From the NCBI GenBank assembly GCA_046714215.1, contig JBKKBM010000179.1, forward strand, positions 1 to 5,449: 5,449 bases of DNA, given 5' to 3'. The notes under the pieces were generated by a model, which saw only the letters and a list, made by a program, of their open reading frames with translations, was not told where the DNA came from and searched no databases. This DNA comes from DATLCI01 sp046714215 (GTDB taxonomy: Bacteria; Acidobacteriota; Terriglobia; Terriglobales; Acidobacteriaceae). Below are positions 1 to 4,271 of this stretch, piece after piece; positions within the stretch are counted from its first letter, which is position 1; every line of letters starts with the position of its first letter. A program made the translations under genes and the position numbers.

Positions 1-131
1 CAGGGGCAGGATTCGGATCTCGGATTCCGGGTCCGCGATCGTGGTTCGTCTCCAGGATGTAGGCCGGGGGAGAGGGCCTTAGCCGGCAGCCTGAGCGAAA
101 TCCGCAAATAAACCGCAAACTGTGCCCGGAC

Positions 132-160
132 TTGCGGCAATCTTGTGTACTTTACATAAT
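132..160 (+). promoter_or_regulatory. Possible sigma70-type promoter
   Basis: TTGCGG (132-137) and CATAAT (155-160) are separated by exactly 17 bases. The -10 box matches consensus at 5 of 6 positions and the -35 at 3-4 of 6. The surrounding DNA (138-190) is clearly AT-richer than its flanks. If real, transcription would begin near 167, which argues that the rhodanese-like frame starts downstream (222-237) and not at TTG 132. This rests on sequence match only. Confidence 0.3.
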
Positions 161-494
161 ATCTGTTATCGGACATTCAATATTTATAAACTCCAGCCCT
201 TATGGCTATGGTGCTCATGAGTTGCCGCTCGTGGAGATGGAGCGCCGCTTCCAGGAACTCGGCATCAGCCCGGGCAAGAAGATCGTCATCTACGTTCACG
301 TGCCCTTCACCGAACTACTGAACGCCGATGGCACCCCCAAGGCGGCGAAGGACATCTGGGCCATCCTCAACAAGGCCGGAGTTCCCCGCTACGCCGAGCT
401 CGTCGCCTTCTCCGACGATCCGGGCGAAGCCGCAGTCAACTACTACATCTTCAAGTTGATGGGGTATCCGGATGTGAAGGTGCTGGTGAACTGA
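132..494 (+). CDS. Rhodanese-like protein, truncated, probable gene remnant
   Basis: The region from about position 198 to the stop reads as a rhodanese-fold protein: a segment like ELGISPGKKIVIY (central beta strand), an IWAILNKAGV helix, then AFSDDPGEAA-NYY-KLMGY, which resembles the active-site loop and following helix of sulfurtransferases (usually YCxxGxxA). The catalytic Cys position appears to be Ser (AFS), and the reliable part contains no Cys, so sulfur transfer is unlikely. The frame is open from 63, but 132 is a TTG codon lying inside a promoter-like sequence. Later in-frame starts are TTG 222, GTG 231 and ATG 237, none with a good ribosome-binding site. Codons 132-197 are AT-rich and do not look coding, apart from a vague GH...IN..PYG echo of the rhodanese GHIPGAxNxP motif. 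A whole rhodanese domain needs an N-terminal half that is absent here. I read it as a decayed or 5'-truncated sulfurtransferase gene; a short expressed non-catalytic protein is the alternative. Confidence 0.5.
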   Translation: MRQSCVLYIISVIGHSIFINSSPYGYGAHELPLVEMERRFQELGISPGKKIVIYVHVPFTELLNADGTPKAAKDIWAILNKAGVPRYAELVAFSDDPGEAAVNYYIFKLMGYPDVKVLVN

Positions 495-525
495 GCGCCT
501 CCCAGTAGCACAAACAAAATGCTGC

Positions 526-1398
526 CTAATCCATCAGCACGATCTTGGGCTGAAACAGCGTTCCCGCCACCCGCTTCGCTATGGCCGCGAGTTCCCCGCC
601 TGTCGCCAACACCTTGATCAGTTGTGCCTGCGATATCTCCGGAAGGTTCACCGAATTTCCGTGGCGAACCTTCGTAAGCTGTTCCTCCGTCGCAACTACC
701 GTTGGCAGCTTGGGCAGCACTTGTCGCGCAGACAGCAGGAACTCCGCCACCTTCCCCGCCTCCAACCTTTCCAGTGTGACGGCATTGGCGATATCAAACT
801 CCGCGTGTCGAGTTCGTCGCAGGCTGGCCAAATGCGCCCCGACGCCCAACTTCTGCCCCAGGTCATGCGTCAGCGACCGGACATAGGTTCCCGAACTCAC
901 CCGCGCCCGAAATTCGTAAACGTCGCCTTGCCCCACCGGCGCCCACACCTCGAGTTCATGCACCGTCACCTCGACCGGCGCGAGCTCGACCTCTTCCTTT
1001 TTTCGCGCCAGCTTATACGCCGGAACCCCTTTGACCTTCTTCGCCGAAAATGGCGGCGGTGTCTGCCGGATCGCTCCGCGAAACCCTTCAAGTGCTACTT
1101 GAAGGTCGTCTGCGGTGAAACTAACCCGCTTCAGTTCGTCCAAAGCCTCGCCCTCTGCGTCATAAGTGTCCGTGGCGAAGCCAAACCGTATCGTCCCGGC
1201 GTAGACTTTCTCTGCATCAAGATAAAACTGAGCCAGCCGCGTCCACTTTCCCAGGACCAGCGGCAGTACGCCCGTAGCCATCGGATCGAGCGTGCCCAAA
1301 TGCCCGACCGACCGCTCGCCCGCGATCCGGCGCACCCGCGCCACCACATCATGCGAGGTCCAACCCGCGGGTTTGTCAATGACCAACAGTCCATTCAT
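526..1398 (-). CDS. truB: tRNA pseudouridine(55) synthase TruB
   Basis: This enzyme isomerises U55 to pseudouridine in the T-loop of elongator tRNAs, acting in the cytoplasm. The 290-residue product has the full family layout. It opens with MNGLLVIDKPAGWTSHDVV. The catalytic block GHLGTLDPMATGVLPL contains nucleophile Asp38. YAGTIRFGFATDTYDAEG follows, then the core motif SSGTYVRSLTHDLG near residues 168-181. A C-terminal PUA-like segment (about 235-290, GELAAIAKRV...FQPKIVL) completes it. Length is close to the ~300 typical of bacterial TruB. I chose ATG at 1398 because family members begin at this point, GGGA (1405-1408) lies 6 bases upstream, and a promoter-like sequence predicts transcription starting near 1416. 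GTG 1413 would give five extra residues and almost no leader. The gene stands alone, without the nusA-infB-rbfA-truB-rpsO neighbours common elsewhere. It is divergent from the rhomboid gene and convergent with the rhodanese-like frame, 31 bases between stops. Confidence 0.96.
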   Translation of the reverse strand: MNGLLVIDKPAGWTSHDVVARVRRIAGERSVGHLGTLDPMATGVLPLVLGKWTRLAQFYLDAEKVYAGTIRFGFATDTYDAEGEALDELKRVSFTADDLQVALEGFRGAIRQTPPPFSAKKVKGVPAYKLARKKEEVELAPVEVTVHELEVWAPVGQGDVYEFRARVSSGTYVRSLTHDLGQKLGVGAHLASLRRTRHAEFDIANAVTLERLEAGKVAEFLLSARQVLPKLPTVVATEEQLTKVRHGNSVNLPEISQAQLIKVLATGGELAAIAKRVAGTLFQPKIVLMD

Positions 1399-1422
1399 CT
1401 GTAATCCCATCACGCCTAATCT

Positions 1423-1451
1423 GTTATCTTCATTTCCTAAGCAACGGTCAA
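1423..1451 (-). promoter_or_regulatory. Probable truB promoter
   Basis: Read on the minus strand, TTGACC (complement of 1446-1451, 5 of 6 to the -35 consensus) is followed after 17 bases by GATAAC (complement of 1423-1428, 4 of 6 to the -10 consensus). Transcription would begin around 1416, leaving a leader of about 18 bases before the ATG at 1398. Position and spacing fit truB well. There is no experimental support in the sequence itself. Confidence 0.5.
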
Positions 1452-1466
1452 CTAAGAACTAACCCG

Positions 1467-2165
1467 ATGATTCCCATCCGTGACGATGCGCCCCGCACCA
1501 CCACTCCCTTCCTCACCTATTTTCTGATCGCGTTGAATGTCGTGATCTTTCTTTTCGAGGTCGCCTTGGCGCCGGGAGCGCGCGCGGAATTCGTCTATCA
1601 GTTTGGCGTGGTTCCGGAAACCGTGCTCGACGCGGTCACGGGAACGCCCGGCGGCAGCCTGACTGGCGCAGCAGTTTCCATGTTGACGTCCATGTTCCTG
1701 CACGCCTCGTGGCTGCACCTCATCGCTAACATGTGGGCACTGTGGATCTTTGGTGACAACATCGAAGACCACGTCGGACCCTTCCGCTACCTCGCCCTCT
1801 ACCTGGCCAGCGGGGTAGCCGCTTCCCTGCTGCACGTGGCCTTTAACCAGGGATCGCAGGTGCCGACCGTGGGCGCCAGCGGCGCCATCGCAGGCGTGAT
1901 GGGCGCATACTTCCTGCTCTTCCCTTCCGCGCGTGTGCTCACCATCATGCCCTTTGTGTTTGTTTTCGTGTGGCTGCCGGCGTGGATCGTGCTGGGCTAT
2001 TGGTTTGTCGCGCAATTTCTGAGTGGCGCGGCTACGGCCATCACCCGGACGTCCAGTACCGGCGGCGGCGTGGCCTTCTGGGCGCACGTAGGTGGGTTCA
2101 TCGCCGGAGTCACGCTGATCAAACTATTTCCCGCCGCGCATCCTCGCTATAAATTCCAGACCTAG
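1467..2165 (+). CDS. Rhomboid family intramembrane serine protease
   Basis: Rhomboid proteases cleave transmembrane substrates within the membrane using a Ser-His dyad. This 232-residue protein shows the hallmarks: HxxxN in the second membrane helix (H84, N88, matching GlpG H150/N154), the catalytic GASGA motif with Ser138, and the catalytic His207 in AHVGGF. Six membrane segments are apparent: about 14-31, 70-93, 104-123, 135-153, 156-184 and 200-220. The L1 loop between the first two carries the common YQFGVVP segment. There is no extra cytoplasmic domain and the C-terminal tail is only about 12 residues, so this is a minimal six-helix form. ATG 1467 is the natural start, directly before the IPIRDD segment usual for bacterial members; its ribosome-binding site is weak (AAGA about 12 bases upstream) and I see no clear promoter. 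The substrate cannot be inferred from context. The stop lies 6 bases from the folE stop, with no terminator between them. Confidence 0.93.
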   Translation: MIPIRDDAPRTTTPFLTYFLIALNVVIFLFEVALAPGARAEFVYQFGVVPETVLDAVTGTPGGSLTGAAVSMLTSMFLHASWLHLIANMWALWIFGDNIEDHVGPFRYLALYLASGVAASLLHVAFNQGSQVPTVGASGAIAGVMGAYFLLFPSARVLTIMPFVFVFVWLPAWIVLGYWFVAQFLSGAATAITRTSSTGGGVAFWAHVGGFIAGVTLIKLFPAAHPRYKFQT

Positions 2166-2171
2166 CCAAAT

Positions 2172-2822
2172 TTACAGTCCGTTCGCCGTCCGCTGTCGGA
2201 TCAGCGACAAAAATTCCTCGCGCGTCTCGTGCTCATTGCGGAAGGCCCCCAGCATGCATGAAGTCACCGCCGCGGAGTGCTGCTTTTCCACCCCGCGCAT
2301 CATCATGCATAGGTGCCGCGCCTCCACCACCACGCCCACGCCCACCGGGTCAATCGCTTCCTCGATGGTCTTGGCCACCTGGGTCGTCAGCCTTTCCTGC
2401 ACTTGTAAGCGACGCGCAAATACATCCACCAGTCGCGGGATCTTGCTCAGGCCGATCACCTTCCCCTTAGGGATATACGCCACGTGTACTTTGCCGAAGA
2501 ATGGCAGTAGATGATGTTCGCAGAGGCTGAACATCTCAATGTCTTTCACGATGACCATCTCGTCATAGCAAACGTCAAACAGCGCGCCGCGCAGAATCTT
2601 CAGCGGATCTTCCTGATGGCCGCGGGTGAGGAATTGCATGGCTTTTTCCATCCGCTCCGGCGTTTGCTGCAGACCGTCGCGCTCCGGGTCTTCGCCCAGA
2701 CGTACCAGCATCTCGCGATACAACTCCTGCATGCTGGTCGCGGCCAGCTTAGGATTGCCTGCCGCCGGCTTAGGTTTTCCTGAGATCTCCACCAAAGACT
2801 TTTTGTTCACTTGTTTGCTCAT
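2172..2822 (-). CDS. folE: GTP cyclohydrolase I (type IA)
   Basis: FolE converts GTP to 7,8-dihydroneopterin triphosphate plus formate, the entry step to folate, biopterin and queuosine. The 216-residue protein carries the type IA signatures. SLCEHHLLPF supplies zinc ligands Cys101 and His104 and catalytic His103. GLSKIPRLVD lies at 124-133. ARHLCMMMRG supplies His170 and the third zinc ligand, Cys172. QHSAAVTS follows. Residues 1-30 are a variable Lys/Pro-rich extension; the conserved fold begins near 31 (MQELYREML). I chose ATG 2822 because translating further upstream only re-reads PTPS paralogue B in another frame. The gene starts 5 bases after that gene's stop, so the two are almost certainly co-transcribed and probably translationally coupled; the likely ribosome-binding site GGAAAGAGA (2836-2844) lies inside the upstream gene, 13 bases from the ATG. 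It is the last gene of the pterin operon and supplies the substrate of both PTPS proteins. Confidence 0.96.
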   Translation of the reverse strand: MSKQVNKKSLVEISGKPKPAAGNPKLAATSMQELYREMLVRLGEDPERDGLQQTPERMEKAMQFLTRGHQEDPLKILRGALFDVCYDEMVIVKDIEMFSLCEHHLLPFFGKVHVAYIPKGKVIGLSKIPRLVDVFARRLQVQERLTTQVAKTIEEAIDPVGVGVVVEARHLCMMMRGVEKQHSAAVTSCMLGAFRNEHETREEFLSLIRQRTANGL

Positions 2823-2827
2823 AACGT

Positions 2828-3262
2828 TTACGACATCTCTTTCCGTGTCGCCTGCCCATCCGCCAGCGCGACGAATGAATTCTTCCGCGTCTCCTGGATC
2901 TTTACCTTCTCCACCTGTGCGGCAGTGAATCCGCGGCGCAGGATGCGCTCGATCTCCAGGCACAGATTCTCCGTCGTCGGCACTACCTCGCGGAAGGCAT
3001 CGAGCTGATTCAGGTCCGCATGATCGAAGACAGACAGAACCTCTCGCTTCACGAACGCGTCAATGTCCGCCAGGTTGCAGACCATACCGGTCTTGGGATC
3101 CACTTGCCCGCTCACCGTGACAAAGAGTCCGTAGTTGTGGCCATGTCCATACGGATGATTGCATTTGCCGTAAAGGTCGTGATTCTCCGCCGGCGTCAGC
3201 TTCTCGGTGTGCAGCCGATGCGATGCGGGAAAAACATAGCGGCGCGTCAGGTGGGCTTTCAT
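2828..3262 (-). CDS. 6-pyruvoyl-tetrahydropterin synthase / QueD family, paralogue B
   Basis: This COG0720-family enzyme (144 residues) is expected to act on 7,8-dihydroneopterin triphosphate made by FolE. Zinc ligands are visible as His15 (FPASHRL) and His40/His42 (GHGHNY). Catalytic Cys34 (GKCN), Asp80-His81 (FDHADLN), the PTTENL motif (95-100) and pterin-binding Glu124 (QETRKNSF) are all present. The Cys-to-HGH spacing is C-x5-HGH, as in animal 6-pyruvoyl-tetrahydropterin synthase, not C-x3-HGH as in E. coli QueD. VDPKTGMVCNLADI is also very close to the animal form. The ~20-residue tail after Glu124 is polar and differs from the YxGE-type ending of paralogue A. The start ATG 3262 overlaps the stop of paralogue A (ATGA, 3259-3262), and a good ribosome-binding site GGGGAA (3265-3270) lies in the end of that gene. 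PTPS activity is likelier than QueD, but activity cannot be settled from sequence. Confidence 0.9.
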   Translation of the reverse strand: MKAHLTRRYVFPASHRLHTEKLTPAENHDLYGKCNHPYGHGHNYGLFVTVSGQVDPKTGMVCNLADIDAFVKREVLSVFDHADLNQLDAFREVVPTTENLCLEIERILRRGFTAAQVEKVKIQETRKNSFVALADGQATRKEMS

Positions 3263-3669
3263 GCTTCCCCGTAGAAATCCGCGTAGAGGTCTTCCGATTC
3301 ATACACTCGCACGCGATGGAGTTTCGCCATCTTCAACTTGGGCTCCAGCCGCCGCCAGATCGCGATGGCCAGGTTCTCCGTCGTGGGGATCTGCGTGGCA
3401 AACTCCGGCACCTCTTTATTCAGGTGGCGATGGTCCATCGCATCCGTGACCTCGCGCTCGATGAGTAGTTTCAAGTCTTTCAGGTCCACCACGAACCCGG
3501 TGCGCGCGTCCACCTCGCCTTTCACCGTTACTTCAAGGGTGTAATTGTGCCCGTGGCCGTTAAGGTTGGCACACTTGCCAAAGACACGCAGGTTCTCTTC
3601 CGGAGTGAACTCCGGGTTGTGGTAATAGTGCGACGCGGAAAAATCAGCCCTGCGGGTGAGGTAGATCAT
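3259..3669 (-). CDS. 6-pyruvoyl-tetrahydropterin synthase / QueD family, paralogue A
   Basis: This is the first gene of the pterin operon and a second complete COG0720 protein (136 residues). Zinc ligands are His14 (FSASHYY) and His39/His41 (GHGHNY). Catalytic Cys33, Asp79-His80 (MDHRHLN), PTTENL (95-100) and Glu124 (YESED) are intact, so this is not a decayed copy. It also has C-x5-HGH spacing. It shares LTRR, ASH, GKC, GHGHNY, VTV-G-VD-TG and PTTENL blocks with paralogue B, but the segments between have diverged widely, consistent with an old duplication. I chose ATG 3669 because the family begins with a short strand before the SASH motif. A TTG at 3744 in the same frame would add 25 residues that lie over the leader inverted repeat and look non-coding. 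The ribosome-binding site is weak (AGG about 15 bases upstream). The stop overlaps the start of paralogue B by four bases, implying coupled translation. Confidence 0.92.
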   Translation of the reverse strand: MIYLTRRADFSASHYYHNPEFTPEENLRVFGKCANLNGHGHNYTLEVTVKGEVDARTGFVVDLKDLKLLIEREVTDAMDHRHLNKEVPEFATQIPTTENLAIAIWRRLEPKLKMAKLHRVRVYESEDLYADFYGEA

Positions 3670-3688
3670 GTGAGAAGTTAACCTAGTC

Positions 3689-3749
3689 GCCCATTGGATG
3701 TGCCCCGGCCCCAGCCGGATACAAACTTCGGTTACAGAATCCAATCGGC
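3689..3749 (-). promoter_or_regulatory. Candidate structured 5' leader of the pterin operon
   Basis: On the minus strand, GCCGATTGGAT (complement of 3739-3749) can pair with ATCCAATGGGC (complement of 3689-3699): 3 plus 7 base pairs around one G-G mismatch. Between the arms sits a second hairpin, CCGGC-TGGG-GCCGG (3705-3718). The outer stem ends 19 bases before the ATG of paralogue A and lies wholly within the leader predicted from the -10 box at 3764-3769. Such a structure could regulate translation or early termination, or its DNA form could be a protein-binding site. I did not recognise a known riboswitch class in it. Confidence 0.4.
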
Positions 3750-3763
3750 CATCGTACGAAGGT

Positions 3764-3794
3764 ATTATAGGGAGAGATGCCGCGAAAACCTCAA
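3764..3794 (-). promoter_or_regulatory. Probable promoter of the PTPS-PTPS-folE operon
   Basis: A perfect TATAAT lies on the minus strand (complement of 3764-3769). The best -35 candidate is TTGAGG (complement of 3789-3794, 4 of 6), but the 19-base spacing is longer than ideal. Transcription would start near 3757, giving a leader of about 88 bases. The promoter overlaps the start codon and first codons of the divergent tlpA-like gene, so the two genes may interfere with each other. On the plus strand the same AT box reads TATTAT but lacks a matching -35 at 16-18 bases. Confidence 0.42.
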
Positions 3795-4271
3795 TTTGCC
3801 CTTCTGGGTAGCCTACTCCTGCTGCTCGTCACCGCCTGTGACCGCGGCTCTCAGCCTCAGATGGTCGGTCGTCCCGCGCCACAATTCACCGTCCAGGACG
3901 CCGACCGCAAGGTCTCCCTCAGCGACCACAAAGGGAAAGTGGTGGTGCTGAATTTCTGGGCCACGTGGTGTCCGCCGTGTGTGGAAGAGATGCCCTCGCT
4001 AGTCGCGATGCAAGCCAAGATGAAGGACAAAGTCATCGTGCTCGCCGTCAGCACTGACCAGGACAAGGCCGCCTACGACCGTTTCCTCGTGGACCACAAA
4101 ATCGCGCTGCTCACCGTCCGCGACCCGGAATTCAAAAGCAGCACGCTCTATGGCAGCTTCCGCTATCCGGAAACCTATGTGATCGACGCCCACGGCATCC
4201 TGCGGCGCAAATTCATCGGGCCCGTGGAGTGGACCAAGCCCGAGATCATGGACTACCTCGCCAAACTCTAA
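3777..4271 (+). CDS. TlpA/ResA-like thioredoxin-fold lipoprotein
   Basis: This is probably a membrane-anchored, extracytoplasmic thiol-disulfide oxidoreductase. Residues 1-21 form a lipoprotein signal: PRK at the N-terminus, a Leu-rich core, and lipobox LVTAC with Cys21 as the lipid-modified residue. The mature part begins with the GRPAPQFTVQDADRKVSL stretch typical of the AhpC/TSA-TlpA group. The active site WCPPC follows (Cys65, Cys68) in NFWATWCPPCVEEMPSL, and the cis-proline loop RYPETYVID has Pro131. At 164 residues it is a normal length for a single-domain TlpA or ResA. Relatives reduce apocytochrome c or copper-centre assembly proteins, or act in general periplasmic reduction; the target here is unknown. 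AGGGAGAG (3769-3776) abuts ATG 3777, an unusually short ribosome-binding spacing, but no other in-frame start keeps the signal peptide. It diverges from the pterin operon and overlaps the CopA-type gene stop to stop, so the proximity to a copper pump is suggestive only. Confidence 0.92.
   Translation: MPRKPQFALLGSLLLLLVTACDRGSQPQMVGRPAPQFTVQDADRKVSLSDHKGKVVVLNFWATWCPPCVEEMPSLVAMQAKMKDKVIVLAVSTDQDKAAYDRFLVDHKIALLTVRDPEFKSSTLYGSFRYPETYVIDAHGILRRKFIGPVEWTKPEIMDYLAKL

Noticed and set aside
1..131. Possible coding or repeat content at the left edge
   Set aside because: There are CGGATT-like short repeats and a short open minus-strand frame, but no recognisable protein, start site or structured element to support a call.
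495..525. AGCA...TGCT pairing between the rhodanese-like and truB stops as a terminator
   Set aside because: Only four base pairs around an A-rich loop and no T-run; too weak to call.
622..1404. Long plus-strand open frame (260 codons) opposite truB
   Set aside because: It is fully antisense to a complete, motif-verified truB; its translation is Arg/Pro/Leu-rich with no recognisable domain, as expected from the opposite strand of a GC-rich gene.
1452..2087. Minus-strand open frame (211 codons) opposite the rhomboid gene
   Set aside because: Its low-complexity, His/Gly/Arg/Gln-rich translation mirrors the codon bias of the rhomboid gene, whose catalytic motifs and membrane helices are clear.
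2326..2347. CCACGCCCACGCCCACC-type short tandem repeat
   Set aside because: It encodes the conserved VGVGVVVEAR strand of GTP cyclohydrolase I, so the repeat is a by-product of codon choice.
2823..2963. 47-residue N-terminal extension of folE
   Set aside because: It lies entirely within the coding region of PTPS paralogue B in another frame and has no family similarity; ATG 2822 is a better start.
3670..3744. 25-residue N-terminal extension of PTPS paralogue A from TTG 3744
   Set aside because: Family proteins start just before the SASH motif, and this stretch coincides with the leader inverted repeat.
3670..3757. preQ1 or THF riboswitch in the pterin operon leader
   Set aside because: I could not match the short preQ1-I core or a THF consensus; the structure is reported only as an unclassified leader element.
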